Assembly (NCBI GenBank): GCA_049682815.1
Contig: JBAUII010000150.1
Span: forward strand, 1 to 45,503
Direction: 5' to 3'
Source of the DNA: DASWID01 sp049682815
Lineage (GTDB): Bacteria; Desulfobacterota_D; UBA1144; Nemesobacterales; CSP1-2
DNA length: 45,503 bases
Shown one piece after another: positions 17,230 through 26,632 of this stretch. The notes beneath the pieces are model-generated. The model saw only the letters and a program-made list of their open reading frames with translations, did no database searches and was not told the origin of the DNA. Each line of letters opens with the position of its first letter. Positions within the stretch are counted from its first letter, which is position 1. A program made the position numbers and the translations under genes.

Positions 17230-20200
17230 TTAATTTACCATACCTGACCGGTCGGGGTATGTAGGTCTTTTGGGTGTTTGAAGATGATTCTTTTTTAAAA
17301 TATCTAAAACAACATCAATTGCCTTATTTAGCTGCCGGTCGTTATCGGCAGCGACTTCTTGGGGAGAGTTCTCAACTTCATAGTCAGGCTTCACACCGAA
17401 TCCCTCTATCTCCCATTTGCCGTCTGAATTCCAAAAAGCGTAGCTCGGTGCTGTAACAAATCCGCCATCTATCAGGTCGGGGCTGCCGCCGATTCCGATA
17501 AGGCCTCCGAGGGTTCTAGTTCCGACAAGCTTTCCTAACCCAGCCTTCCGGAAGTAGTAGGGAAAGGCATCGCCGCCCGAGCCCGACCAACCGTTTATTA
17601 TCATCACCTTGGGTCCGCTGTGCGATATGGTAGGGGTCTGCAAATCTCTTTGGTCGCGTCTTGCCCAGAAGTTTAAAATCGGACGATTAAGCAATTCGAT
17701 AAACCGATCCGGTATTTGACCCCCGCTGTTGAATCTTTCGTCTATTATCAGACCGTCTTTAAATCTCTGCGGGGTAAATTGTCGGACCAGTTCATTTTGA
17801 CCATTTCTTCCAGTATCTGGCACATAGACATAACCCACACGACCTTTAGTCTTTTCTTCTACCGTTTTTCTGTTGTTCTCAACCCAGGTGAGGTAACGCA
17901 GTTGTTGATCGTCCTCCCGGGATAATGGATTGATCGGAATTTCTCTTGAGCCTTTGAGTGTCGGGGAGGAGTTGACTGAGATTGTTACAATTTGGTTTGC
18001 GAGACCTTGAAAGGCGTACCAGGGGTCCATCGACGTATCCAGTGGCTTACCATTAACTGCGAGCAAGTATTCTCCTTCACTGACATTTATTCCGGGCTCG
18101 GCGAAGGGCGAACGTACACCAGCATCCCAAGCCGCGCCGTTGTATATCTTTTTTATCCGATAAGCATTGTTTTTTTTGTCCAGTTCAAAGTCGCATCCTA
18201 AAAGGCCAACCGAGATTTGCTCCGGTTGATCAATATCACCACCGCCAACGTAAGTGTGTGAACTGTTGAGCTCTGAAATCATCTCTCCTATCACATAGTT
18301 GAGGTCTTCTCTGTCTACGACATAAGGTAGGAGCGCTTCATAACGGGTTTTAATGGTTTGCCAATCGACGCTGTGCATGTTTGGGTCGTAGAAAAAGTCG
18401 CGCTCGATTCGCCAGGACTCGTTAAAGATCTGTTTCCACTCGTCCAGGGGATCGATCCATACCTTCATCTGATCGGTAGGAATGGTATCATCACCGACCT
18501 TTTTGCCCTCCGCGAGATCGATAATGCCGTAGGTGGAGTTACTCTTGTATAGTAGCTTTTTGCCATTCGCGGAAGATACGAAAGTGTCGACGTTTGGAAT
18601 TATTGTTTTTTCTTTCCCTTCGTTGATGTCGTAATACTGAATCTTGCCCTCTGGACTGTCCGGTTTTGAAGAACCAGCAGCCGGGTATCTGACATATACA
18701 ACTTTGCCTTCAACAGCAGCGAGCCGGCCGAAATTACCGCCATCAACCGGGAGTTTGACGATGCGTCTTTCAAACCCATCAAAATCTATTTCATTATTAT
18801 CCGTTTTCTTTTCAACTGCGTCGCTTTTTTCATCTTCACTCGTCTCCTCTTCATCACTTTGAGGGGCTAGCGGTGATCCTATATCCTTTCTAAGAGTAGA
18901 GGCATAGATTTCGGTAGAGTTGGGATAGACCCATGTATCATCAATGTCGCTGTAAACAGGTTTAAAGCTCCTATTTGAATAAAAGAAAAGGTACTTGCCG
19001 CTGGGATCGAACACCGGCGACATATCATCGTAATAATCGCCTGTGACCTGATGTGTCTTATTCTGTTTCACGTCGTAAATCACGATTGAGCCTTGACCAT
19101 TAGGCATCTTTTTCGAATATGCGAGCCATCTGCTGTCTGGAGACCAAGAATAAGAGTTAATAAGCTCCCATTCGTCTTTATCGATTAATTTAGGTTCGTT
19201 ATCGTCAAGGCTAAGAATATACAAGTTTCCAATGTTATCACTGAAAGCGACGAGCTTACTGTCCGGAGACCAAACCGGCGATTTTGGAAAGCCTTTCCCG
19301 ATGTTTGCTATTTGTTTTTCCTGCCCGCTTCCGTCGCTTGGGCGGATGTATAATTCGTATTCTCCGGAGCGGTCCGAGAAATAAGCGATGAACTTCCCAT
19401 CGGGTGACCAGGCGGGGTATCTTTCTGCTATGCCTGAAGAATTGGTTAGGTTCCTTATACTGCCCTGTTTTTCCGGAACGGTTAATATTTCACCTCTAGC
19501 CTCGAAAACCGCTCTCTTACCATTAGGAGAAAGGTCGAAAGTTGTGATAGATTTTCCGACGTCTTTCAGTGCGGGACGAATATCCGGTAAGTCTGAGGGA
19601 ATCTCGACGTTGACTCTATTCGTCGTTTCATCTTTGAGATTGAGCACGAATAGCTCTCCGCCGTTTTCAAAGACAATCGAGTCGGGACCGAGGCTTGGCC
19701 ATTTTACGTCGTATACATCAAAGTTAGTCACCTGTCTGGAATCCTTTGTCTTTATATCGTAGGCCCAGATGTTTAACTTTTTCATGGAGCCTCGATCTGA
19801 AAGAAAGTAGATAGTGTCATCATGCCACATGGGCATACCGTCAGTGCCTTGAAATTCCGTTATTTTTGCTGATGTATTATTCTGGAAGTTGTAAACCCAA
19901 ATATCGCTTGCCATCCCTCCACGATATCGCTTCCACGTCTGAGAGCCCTCAGAGATAAATTGAAAGGCCATATGATTTCCGTCTGGCCTAAAGCTCGCTA
20001 GTTCTCCATAAGCAAGGGGTAATGGTTCCGGCAATCCCCCCTCAATCGATTGTCTGAAGAGGCGGTTGAAACGACTAAGCGGACTCATCATCTTTGAACG
20101 AAATAGGATGTTCTTTCCATCGGGATACCAATCGACGACAACGTCATCTTCTGGGTGATGAGTTAATCTCTTTGGAATTCCGCCGCCCGTGGGGATAACA

Positions 20201-20490
20201 TAAGCATCAATATTCCCGTCATAGTTTCCGCTGAATGCTATTGATTTGCCGTCCGGTGAGAACTTTGGAAACAGCTCGTGTCCTTTAGCAGAGGTTAATT
20301 TTCTTGCAATACCTCCCTCAAGGGGCACAGTCCACAGGTCGCCGGCATACACGAATACAATGTTATCGGCACCGACGTCCGGGAAACGCAGCATGAGTGC
20401 ATCTGGTTGACTGTTCTCCAGGGTTTGAGAATATGTTGTTGATGAAATGAAAAGTAGGATAATGCCTGTTAATAATGCCGATTTTTTCAT
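17230..20490 (-). CDS. secreted tricorn-like protease (S41 family)
   Basis: 1086 residues. A signal peptide (about 1-21, ending TTYSQ) exports it. Residues about 35-530 hold WD/TolB-like beta-propeller repeats (SPDGK, SPDSK and SPDSR motifs). An acidic linker follows at 545-570. A C1-type domain is followed by SSH at 743-745, a PDZ domain (about 757-840), then the S41 core with WSGSGGDAFPYYF (969-979) and EGFGVKPDY (1029-1037). In Thermoplasma tricorn the catalytic residues are Ser745, His746, Ser965 and Glu1023. The match in spacing is close, so it is probably active. Tricorn degrades peptides; bacterial exported homologues are thought to process periplasmic or external peptides. It stands alone. 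Confidence 0.93.
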   Translation of the reverse strand: MKKSALLTGIILLFISSTTYSQTLENSQPDALMLRFPDVGADNIVFVYAGDLWTVPLEGGIARKLTSAKGHELFPKFSPDGKSIAFSGNYDGNIDAYVIPTGGGIPKRLTHHPEDDVVVDWYPDGKNILFRSKMMSPLSRFNRLFRQSIEGGLPEPLPLAYGELASFRPDGNHMAFQFISEGSQTWKRYRGGMASDIWVYNFQNNTSAKITEFQGTDGMPMWHDDTIYFLSDRGSMKKLNIWAYDIKTKDSRQVTNFDVYDVKWPSLGPDSIVFENGGELFVLNLKDETTNRVNVEIPSDLPDIRPALKDVGKSITTFDLSPNGKRAVFEARGEILTVPEKQGSIRNLTNSSGIAERYPAWSPDGKFIAYFSDRSGEYELYIRPSDGSGQEKQIANIGKGFPKSPVWSPDSKLVAFSDNIGNLYILSLDDNEPKLIDKDEWELINSYSWSPDSRWLAYSKKMPNGQGSIVIYDVKQNKTHQVTGDYYDDMSPVFDPSGKYLFFYSNRSFKPVYSDIDDTWVYPNSTEIYASTLRKDIGSPLAPQSDEEETSEDEKSDAVEKKTDNNEIDFDGFERRIVKLPVDGGNFGRLAAVEGKVVYVRYPAAGSSKPDSPEGKIQYYDINEGKEKTIIPNVDTFVSSANGKKLLYKSNSTYGIIDLAEGKKVGDDTIPTDQMKVWIDPLDEWKQIFNESWRIERDFFYDPNMHSVDWQTIKTRYEALLPYVVDREDLNYVIGEMISELNSSHTYVGGGDIDQPEQISVGLLGCDFELDKKNNAYRIKKIYNGAAWDAGVRSPFAEPGINVSEGEYLLAVNGKPLDTSMDPWYAFQGLANQIVTISVNSSPTLKGSREIPINPLSREDDQQLRYLTWVENNRKTVEEKTKGRVGYVYVPDTGRNGQNELVRQFTPQRFKDGLIIDERFNSGGQIPDRFIELLNRPILNFWARRDQRDLQTPTISHSGPKVMIINGWSGSGGDAFPYYFRKAGLGKLVGTRTLGGLIGIGGSPDLIDGGFVTAPSYAFWNSDGKWEIEGFGVKPDYEVENSPQEVAADNDRQLNKAIDVVLDILKKNHLQTPKRPTYPDRSGMVN

Positions 20491-20751
20491 TGTTAAATTT
20501 CCTGTCCTAGTGAATTACTTTCTGTAATAAGATGCAATTATCTGGAAATACAGTTCATTTTGAAATTGATTTCGAAACTGCAAATTAATTCATAAATTAT
20601 AACTAATTTTTTTTATGAATTTTCAAATTTCTCTGGTGAATTCCATGCACGTAGGAGATCGCTTCGATATCCTCGCGATTGTAAAAGCCAGGCATCTCTA
20701 GGACGAAATCTTTAAGCGTATTATCTTCATTTATCTTACTCTTCTTTCTAA

Positions 20752-20798
20752 CTTCTTTGTCTTGATGCTGAAACGAGTTCAGCACATGTACAAAGAAG
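20752..20798 (+). repeat. 47-bp dispersed hairpin repeat, copy 1
   Basis: CTTCTTTGT and ACAAAGAAG form a 9-bp outer stem; inside is a second hairpin CTGAA-ACGAG-TTCAG. The same 47-base layout recurs at 32552-32598 with only three base differences. A truncated start recurs at 45471. CTTCGACT...CACAGG/CTCAGG-like sequence follows copies 1 and 2, so the repeated unit is longer than the hairpin. Confidence 0.8.
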
Positions 20799-20842
20799 AA
20801 TTTCTTCGACTGTGCTCAGGATAAGGCTGTCCCCTTGTTATC

Positions 20843-20867
20843 ATTCCCTAATTCCTTAATAGGGAAT
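20843..20867. repeat. short palindrome
   Basis: ATTCCCTA (20843-20850) pairs with TAGGGAAT (20860-20867) around a 9-base loop. It belongs to the same cluster of dispersed palindromes as the neighbouring entries. Confidence 0.5.
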
Positions 20868-20885
20868 CCATGCTTTTACCTCTGG

Positions 20886-20910
20886 ATCCCCGACTACCGA
20901 TTTCGGGGAT
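20886..20910. repeat. short palindrome
   Basis: ATCCCCGA (20886-20893) pairs with TCGGGGAT (20903-20910). The CTGGATCCCC context repeats at about 20931-20940. Confidence 0.5.
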
Positions 20911-21144
20911 GACAACGGGGCCTGGATCCCCAACTGGCTTGTCCCCGGATAATTCTGGCGGGGAGTGAGAGGGAATCAAGGCTAGCTTCCATTCCGTCTC
21001 TGCGGGGAGTTTTTCGCCGGAGCAATCTCATCTTTTTATTCATGTCTCAGGTTTCTTTGCTTAACTCGATTTCTCTCAGGTATGCCGGCAGCAACTGAAG
21101 AGATTGTTTCTTTGTGTACAGGCTGCTGTTTACTGCGGGGTTAT

Positions 21145-21762
21145 TCATTCCTTGTCTGCGAAGCCATTGTACAGGTAGCCGCCAAATCTGGGGGTTTTTT
21201 CCAGATAAAAGTTTTCTAACTCGGAGATAATTAGCTCAGTTGATTCAACTAAATTTTTTATATTTCTGTTCAAATTGCAACCATCGGCAAACATATTGGT
21301 GATAGCGTTTAATCGATTCTGCCATTTTTCCACATTTGGATCGGGGCTGAGACCATGCTCGAGAAAGAAGAAACGGCCGCCTTGTTTTAAAACCCTCTTG
21401 ACTTCCGAAAGCGCTTTGTTGACATTTTCGACGCTGCAGAGTGTAAATGTGCTAACCACGCTGTCAAAAGTATTGTCAGGAAAGGGGAGGGAGTCCACAC
21501 TCATATGTTTGAGATCAACCTGGATCCCGGATGATGCGACTCTCTTCATGGCTTTTGGGTTCATTCCTTGGTTGGGTTCTACCACTGTTATTTTCCTGAC
21601 ATGATCTGGATAGAAAGGAAGGTTTATACCAGTGCCGAAGCCAATTTCCAGTATATTTCCATCAACATCTGAGAGCAGATCCTTACGATATTTCTCCAGG
21701 ATTTTTCTAGACATTGCCAGGTTACATAACCGGGGGAAAACGTATTTTTTGTATAGGCCCAT
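21145..21762 (-). CDS. class I SAM-dependent methyltransferase
   Basis: 205 residues. Rossmann-type SAM fold: motif I is NILEIGFGTGINLPFY, then the acidic ribose-binding residue in TVVEPNQGM, SLPFPDNTFDSVVSTFTLCSV (motif II) and VLKQGGRFFFLEHG (motif III). The order matches UbiE/METTL7-like methyltransferases. The substrate cannot be told from sequence; the METTL7-like opening LYKKYVFPRLCNLAM suggests a small-molecule or membrane-lipid substrate. It starts 4 bases after the lysozyme-like gene ends, so the two are cotranscribed. Confidence 0.9.
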   Translation of the reverse strand: MGLYKKYVFPRLCNLAMSRKILEKYRKDLLSDVDGNILEIGFGTGINLPFYPDHVRKITVVEPNQGMNPKAMKRVASSGIQVDLKHMSVDSLPFPDNTFDSVVSTFTLCSVENVNKALSEVKRVLKQGGRFFFLEHGLSPDPNVEKWQNRLNAITNMFADGCNLNRNIKNLVESTELIISELENFYLEKTPRFGGYLYNGFADKE

Positions 21763-21766
21763 TTTT

Positions 21767-22612
21767 TTAATAGATGGTTTTTGTGTCGTTGGTAATTTTG
21801 GGAATGTATGTGCTCAGCCTGTTTTTCCATCCTGGGAGCCATCTCTTTTCATTGCGTTCCGGCGGCGAATTCTCTACCCGGCTCGCCAAAACCTTTTCGG
21901 CGGCTTCAACAAATTCATTTACCGCAGGGATTCCGGTCTCGGTTCCATTCATCTCGTCCAATACCTGAAGTAGACCCCAACCCTCTCCCATATAGCGCTC
22001 TGACGGATTTGTGCCTTCCCCCTTGAAATTTACATAATCGATGAGGGCATACATTCCCATAGGCGAATTTGCTACGCGGAAGAATTGAGTCTTGATATGA
22101 TCATGTAATTCTTTGGGGGAGTACTCCAGCAGATTATCCAGCGAGATTTGAAAGCGATTTACTAAGAAAGCCGTCTGAAGTGGAATGGTGTCTATCAGAA
22201 ATTGTCTTAGTTCAATCATCCTTTTGCTATTTAAGTCATTTGTGAACTCTTGGCGGCTATTCCAGGGCGAATCCTTATTCGGCGAATTACCGATCCAGGA
22301 AGGTGGTTCTATACCGCTGGATTTATAAAACTCTAATAGCGTTGGAAAAGTCTCTCGGAATGGCCCTTCTTTTCCGGGGGGGTACCAGATAAAGTGACCG
22401 ATGCCTAGTGATGGGAATTCTTCGCCTTCATTCCATGCAACCAGGTTTTCAGCCTTTCCTCCACATTCATTAATATAAATGCGATTGCCTATTTGCCGTA
22501 ACTCTTCTTTTGAGAGCGTGGGGAGCTGGCGCTGTTGACCCGTCGCTTCACCGGCATAGAGCCCAAGCACAAAGCAAAGAGTAATCAGTGAACTCATCTT
22601 TTTCGTATTCAT
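21767..22612 (-). CDS. secreted protein, possibly lysozyme-like
   Basis: 281 residues with an N-terminal signal peptide (about 1-25, LITLCFVLGLYAGEATGQ). I cannot name a family with certainty. The segment IGNRIYINECGG followed by AWNEGEEFPSLGIGHFIWYP resembles the start of lysozyme-fold proteins (a Glu after a helix and a beta-hairpin GIGH). Later segments are helical (LRQFLIDTIPLQTAFLVNRF, GMYALIDYVNFKGEG, GWGLLQVLDEM), which also suits that fold. GEGWGLLQVL resembles conserved parts of glycan hydrolases. It is followed at 4 bases by a methyltransferase. Peptidoglycan cleavage is a hypothesis only. Confidence 0.65.
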   Translation of the reverse strand: MNTKKMSSLITLCFVLGLYAGEATGQQRQLPTLSKEELRQIGNRIYINECGGKAENLVAWNEGEEFPSLGIGHFIWYPPGKEGPFRETFPTLLEFYKSSGIEPPSWIGNSPNKDSPWNSRQEFTNDLNSKRMIELRQFLIDTIPLQTAFLVNRFQISLDNLLEYSPKELHDHIKTQFFRVANSPMGMYALIDYVNFKGEGTNPSERYMGEGWGLLQVLDEMNGTETGIPAVNEFVEAAEKVLASRVENSPPERNEKRWLPGWKNRLSTYIPKITNDTKTIY

Positions 22613-22669
22613 ATTGTTTGTGATTAATGTTTTTAAATTAGTATCTCAGTGCATGTTGACTTATGGATC

Positions 22670-23095
22670 TCATATTTCGGAATTCCTAGCGAGCCGCCTC
22701 AGCTTCTTGATTCGGCTCCTGCGGCGCTTGGATTCAAGCCGTCGTTTTATTGATTCATACGTGGGTTTTGTTTTACGTCTTTTCTTCGGCTTTTGAGCGG
22801 CTTTAACTATCAATCTGATGAGACGGTCCAATGCGTCTTTTCTGTTTTTTTCCTGCGACCGGTACCGACTGGCTTCGATTATCAGTATCCCTTCTTCGGT
22901 TGCCCTTCTGCCAGCTATACGCAAGAGCCGGTTACGAACATCGGATGGTAAACTCGGCGAATTAGCCACATCGAATCGTAGTTGCACCGCAGTGGCAACC
23001 CTGTTCACATTTTGCCCTCCAGGACCTGAGGAGCGTATAAATTCCTCTTTTATTTCGCTTTCATTAATGAAAATCTTATCCGTAATTTGGATCAT
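22670..23095 (-). CDS. arfB: alternative ribosome-rescue factor (peptidyl-tRNA hydrolase) ArfB
   Basis: 141 residues, the usual ArfB/YaeJ length. It has the catalytic GGQ in SSGPGGQNVNRVATAVQLRF and a highly basic C-terminal tail (KKRRKTKPTYESIKRRLESK) that reaches into the mRNA channel. It frees ribosomes stalled on non-stop messages. It lacks the stop-codon-recognition domain of RF1/RF2. It precedes the lysozyme-like gene by 57 bases on the same strand. Confidence 0.94.
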   Translation of the reverse strand: MIQITDKIFINESEIKEEFIRSSGPGGQNVNRVATAVQLRFDVANSPSLPSDVRNRLLRIAGRRATEEGILIIEASRYRSQEKNRKDALDRLIRLIVKAAQKPKKRRKTKPTYESIKRRLESKRRRSRIKKLRRLARNSEI

Positions 23096-23173
23096 TACTT
23101 TAGTTTAAGTCCGGTATCAGATCAACTCAAGTTTAAGCGGGTAGTCATGACCGATTCTTATACGGGGAAATCA

Positions 23174-23803
23174 TTAATGAGTTGGAAAGGATATCAAGCT
23201 TAATAGGGTTGAGACACCAAAGATCAAAATTACAATTCCGGCAATCTTATTTACCCACTTCATCCTGCCGAAGTCGAACCTTTCACGAAACATTAAACTC
23301 ATACCCCACAGTGCGAGCCATATGAAGCTTGAACCAACGAATACTCCGAAGACAGTTAGACTCGCGGATCCATATCTTGCATTTGAGCCTACTAATCCAA
23401 ATCCTGCAAACATGACCGCAAATGTAATAATGGTGATCGGATTCGTAATGGCTATTAAAAAGGCTGACCCGAATGCACTAAAAAGATTAGGGCTTCTGGT
23501 CGGGGTTATTTTCTTTTGAGTGTTCACAAAAAATACCCTTATACCTATCAGGCAAATTATAATTCCGCCTAAAAGGCGAATCCACTCCTGTTGGTTAATC
23601 AGAAAGTTGGAAACCACTGTTAATCCAAAAGCCGCGATGAGGCCAAAAATCACATCGGCGGTTGTCGCGCCGAGTCCCGTCAGGAAACCGTTGATCTTTC
23701 CCTCTGTAAGGGTGCGCTGCACGCACAAGGTGCCGACTGGTCCAACGGGCGTAGCTATGATAATTCCTACAACTATTCCCTTAAAGAATAAGCCCATCTC
23801 CAT
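23174..23803 (-). CDS. LysE/RhtB family amino-acid exporter
   Basis: 209 residues, an inner-membrane protein with about six hydrophobic helices. The N-terminal GIVVGIIIATPVGPVGTLCV and the GFLTGLGATTADVIFGLIA segment are typical of LysE/RhtB. AITNPITIITFAVMFAGFG is the other family hallmark. Substrate (Lys, homoserine, threonine or another) is unknown. It is followed by arfB at 78 bases. Confidence 0.9.
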   Translation of the reverse strand: MEMGLFFKGIVVGIIIATPVGPVGTLCVQRTLTEGKINGFLTGLGATTADVIFGLIAAFGLTVVSNFLINQQEWIRLLGGIIICLIGIRVFFVNTQKKITPTRSPNLFSAFGSAFLIAITNPITIITFAVMFAGFGLVGSNARYGSASLTVFGVFVGSSFIWLALWGMSLMFRERFDFGRMKWVNKIAGIVILIFGVSTLLSLISFPTH

Positions 23804-24002
23804 CGGCAGTCTGTCTCTAAAGTATTCTACGCCAACCCTAGTATTCGGTAAAAGGTGTCAAAATATACTTCTTTTAACGGATAATATCAAATCAAACGGG
23901 AAATTGGATTGGAGAATAAATCAGTATTGGGTGAAATCGGGCTTCGGGTTGCAAAAAATCTGGGCGGACGATGAATTCAATCGATTATCCTCGGCATTGT
24001 CT

Positions 24003-26252
24003 CTAGTTAATTGAATCGATTTCGATGCTTAACCTATTGCCTTTCAGTCCGATTCTCGCCTTTCCCCCTGTTAACAGCTTCCCGAACAGGATTTCTTTTG
24101 ATAGTCTTTCAGTAATCTCTGCGTCTATCAGTCGTTGAATTGGCCGAGCTCCAAGCCTTGAGTCGTAGCCCTTTTCGGCAAGGTAGGTTCTCGCCCCTTC
24201 TTCAAGTTCGATAGCTACCTTTTTGGGTTTTAATCTTTCGGCTAATTGGCCGATGATTTTATCAACGATCCTTTTTACGACTTCCATATCGAGTGAATTA
24301 AAATGTACGATAGCGTTTAGCCTGTTTCTGAACTCCGGGCTGAAGTATCGATCAATGGCCTCGGCGCTCTTATCTTCGTATTCGTGCTTTCCAAATCCCA
24401 TAGTTCTTCTACTGCTCTCCCTCGATCCGGTATTGGTAGTCAGGATCAGGATTATCTGTCTAAAGTCGACCTTTCTTCCGTTTGAGTCTGTTAGCGTAGC
24501 GTGATCCATCACCTGTAATAATATGTTGTAAATGTCTTCGTGAGCCTTTTCAATTTCGTCCAGCAGCAACACGGCGTGAGGATGTTGGTTAACTGCTTCC
24601 GTAAGTTGACCGCCCTGGTCGAAGCCTACGTATCCCGGCGGTGAACCGATCAGACGTGAAACGGTGTGCTTTTCCATGTATTCGCTCATGTCGAAACGAA
24701 TAAACTCTATGCCCAGCAACGAGGCTAATTGTTTGGCTGATTCTGTCTTTCCGACACCTGTCGGTCCAGCAAACATGAAGGAGCCCACCGGCTTTTGTGG
24801 TTCATTGAGCCCTGCTCTCGACATCTGGATTGAGGTTACAAGCTTTTCTATCGCGGAATCCTGACCAAATATAACCTTTTTCAGGTCATCCGAGAGGGTT
24901 ATCAGCCTCTGCCGATCGTCAACTCTTACAGTTCTAGAAGGTATTTTGGCAATCTTGGAGACCAGGGACTCTATATCTTTGACAGTAACCTGCCTCAGTT
25001 TCGACTTATAGTTTCGAAGCTTGACCTCCGCGCCCGCCTCATCGATGATGTCTATTGCCTTATCCGGCAATCGTCTATCGTTTAAATACTTGGCTGATAA
25101 CTCGACTGCGGCCTTAAGGGCGGCATTCGAGTAGCTCACGTTGTGGAAATTTTCGTAATAATTCCTTAAGCCCATCAGAATTTTAACGGTCTCTTCCTGG
25201 CTGGGTTCATAGACGTCAATTTTCTGGAATCTCCTGGCCAGTGCGTGGTCTTTCTCAAAAACACTACGATAATCTTTTAATGTCGTTGTACCTATGCATC
25301 TAATCTCACCATTTGCAAGGGCGGGCTTCAGCATATTTGAAGCATCCAATGTGCCGCTAGAAACGGCTCCTGCTCCTATTACGGTGTGGATCTCGTCTAT
25401 GAATAGTACTTTATTTTTGTCACCTTTGACTGCGTCAATAATCGACTTTAGCCGTTCTTCAAAGTCCCCCCTATAGCGCGTTCCCGCGGTCAGGGAGCCC
25501 ATGTCCAACGCATATATGTTTAGATCCTTTAAAGCCTCTGGGACTCTGTTTTCGACGAGACGGAGCGCCAGTCCCTCGGCTATGGCTGTCTTACCGACTC
25601 CGGCATCGCCCACAAATATCGGGTTGTTTTTTCTTCTTCTGGCCAGTATGTGAATTGTTCGTTCAATCTCTGTCTCACGACCTATCAATGGGTCGATCCT
25701 CCCATCTTTAGCCTTTTGCACCAGATTTGTGCAAAATCTCTGCAGAGGATCTTTTGGTTTGGACTCTTTGGTTTTTCCGCTTTCAGTGACAGACGCTCCT
25801 GACTTCTCATCTCCCAGATTCTCGGCGTCTCCATGAGATATAAATCGAACTACGTCGTAACGTGTCAGGCCCTGCTGATTTAGAAAATAGACGGCATGAG
25901 ACTCTTTTTCCCTGAACAATGCTACCAATACACTGCTGCTGTCGAGTTCTTCCTTGCCTGCCGATTGAACATGCATAGCCGCCAATTGCAACGTTAGCTG
26001 GCTTCCCAATGAATATTGGGGATCCGGAATTTCATTTCCCTTGATGGGAGGAATGTTTTCATCCATGAATTTCTCTAACGACCTCTTAAGATCTTCCACA
26101 TCAACTCCGCAGCCAATCAGGATTCCTAACGCATGGGTATCCTCTGTTAATGCCAGTAATATGTGCTCTAGAGTCACAAACTCATGTCTTCTATTCTTAG
26201 CATGTCTGTATGCCCTATTCAGGGTTTTATCGAGTTCTTCGGATATAATCAT
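24003..26252 (-). CDS. clpA: ATP-dependent Clp protease ATPase subunit ClpA
   Basis: Unfoldase that feeds ClpP. 749 residues. An N-terminal double Clp_N repeat (1-150) binds ClpS. The D1 AAA+ domain has GDAGVGKTAIAEGLA and VLFIDEIHTVIGAG. D2 has GPTGVGKTESAKQLA, VLLLDEIEKAH and the Clp D2-small domain. No long coiled coil is inserted in D1, so it is ClpA, not ClpB. The start overlaps the end of clpS by four bases (ATGA), which indicates translational coupling. The EYMEKHTVSRLIGSPPGYVG segment is the D2 pore loop; the IGF/L-type ClpP-contact loop region is around TTNTGSRESSRRTMGFG. Confidence 0.96.
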   Translation of the reverse strand: MIISEELDKTLNRAYRHAKNRRHEFVTLEHILLALTEDTHALGILIGCGVDVEDLKRSLEKFMDENIPPIKGNEIPDPQYSLGSQLTLQLAAMHVQSAGKEELDSSSVLVALFREKESHAVYFLNQQGLTRYDVVRFISHGDAENLGDEKSGASVTESGKTKESKPKDPLQRFCTNLVQKAKDGRIDPLIGRETEIERTIHILARRRKNNPIFVGDAGVGKTAIAEGLALRLVENRVPEALKDLNIYALDMGSLTAGTRYRGDFEERLKSIIDAVKGDKNKVLFIDEIHTVIGAGAVSSGTLDASNMLKPALANGEIRCIGTTTLKDYRSVFEKDHALARRFQKIDVYEPSQEETVKILMGLRNYYENFHNVSYSNAALKAAVELSAKYLNDRRLPDKAIDIIDEAGAEVKLRNYKSKLRQVTVKDIESLVSKIAKIPSRTVRVDDRQRLITLSDDLKKVIFGQDSAIEKLVTSIQMSRAGLNEPQKPVGSFMFAGPTGVGKTESAKQLASLLGIEFIRFDMSEYMEKHTVSRLIGSPPGYVGFDQGGQLTEAVNQHPHAVLLLDEIEKAHEDIYNILLQVMDHATLTDSNGRKVDFRQIILILTTNTGSRESSRRTMGFGKHEYEDKSAEAIDRYFSPEFRNRLNAIVHFNSLDMEVVKRIVDKIIGQLAERLKPKKVAIELEEGARTYLAEKGYDSRLGARPIQRLIDAEITERLSKEILFGKLLTGGKARIGLKGNRLSIEIDSIN

Positions 26253-26590
26253 TCTTCTTCTCCGCCCTCTTCGACTTCCATGTCACACTTCAATGGATGC
26301 TCGTGCTGCTTCGCTAAGTTGTCTACCTGCATCACCTTTGTTCTGGCGATGTCATAAGTATATACGCCGATGATGCTCTTTCCTTTTGTGTGGGCTTCAA
26401 GCATTATTCGTGTACCCTCTACTTCACTCTTATAGAAGACCCTTACAAGTACCCATACAACAAATTCTCTGGGTGTGTAATCATCGTTCAATAGTACAAT
26501 CCTGTACATATCGGGTCTTTTTAATTTGGTAACTTCTTCGGTGAGGAGCTCTCCCTCAAGATCTTCAATATTTAATTTCTCGTCAGACAT
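26249..26590 (-). CDS. clpS: ClpA adaptor ClpS
   Basis: 113 residues. Binds N-degron substrates and the ClpA N-domain, steering N-end-rule degradation. The core has YRIVLLNDDYTPREFVVWVL (N-degron pocket including Asn-Asp-Asp), then TRIMLEAHTKGKSIIGVYTYDIA. The N-terminal tail is flexible and acidic, and the C-terminal tail (EVEEGGEEE) is short and acidic. It precedes clpA with a 4-base overlap. (TTA/AAT)n repeats lie upstream at about 26611-26630. Confidence 0.96.
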   Translation of the reverse strand: MSDEKLNIEDLEGELLTEEVTKLKRPDMYRIVLLNDDYTPREFVVWVLVRVFYKSEVEGTRIMLEAHTKGKSIIGVYTYDIARTKVMQVDNLAKQHEHPLKCDMEVEEGGEEE

Positions 26591-26632
26591 GATCTGGTTC
26601 CTAGGTTTAATTATTATTATTATTATTTATGT

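Larger units (their letters stand above)
20491..21144. other. repeat-rich intergenic region
   Basis: I accept no gene here. A 60-codon frame on the minus strand (20603-20785) begins inside a repeat and has no family signal. The stretch contains the 47-bp hairpin repeat at 20752-20798 and two further hairpins at 20843-20867 and 20886-20910. The tail (20911-21140) has a CTGGATCCCC direct repeat partner and a GGCGGGGAGTG segment but no clear fold. It separates the upstream end of the tricorn-like gene from the methyltransferase. Confidence 0.5.

Noticed and set aside
20603..20785. A 60-codon minus-strand frame
   Set aside because: Its first codons are the hairpin repeat at 20752-20798 (reads LNSFQHQDKE), and nothing after it resembles a protein family.
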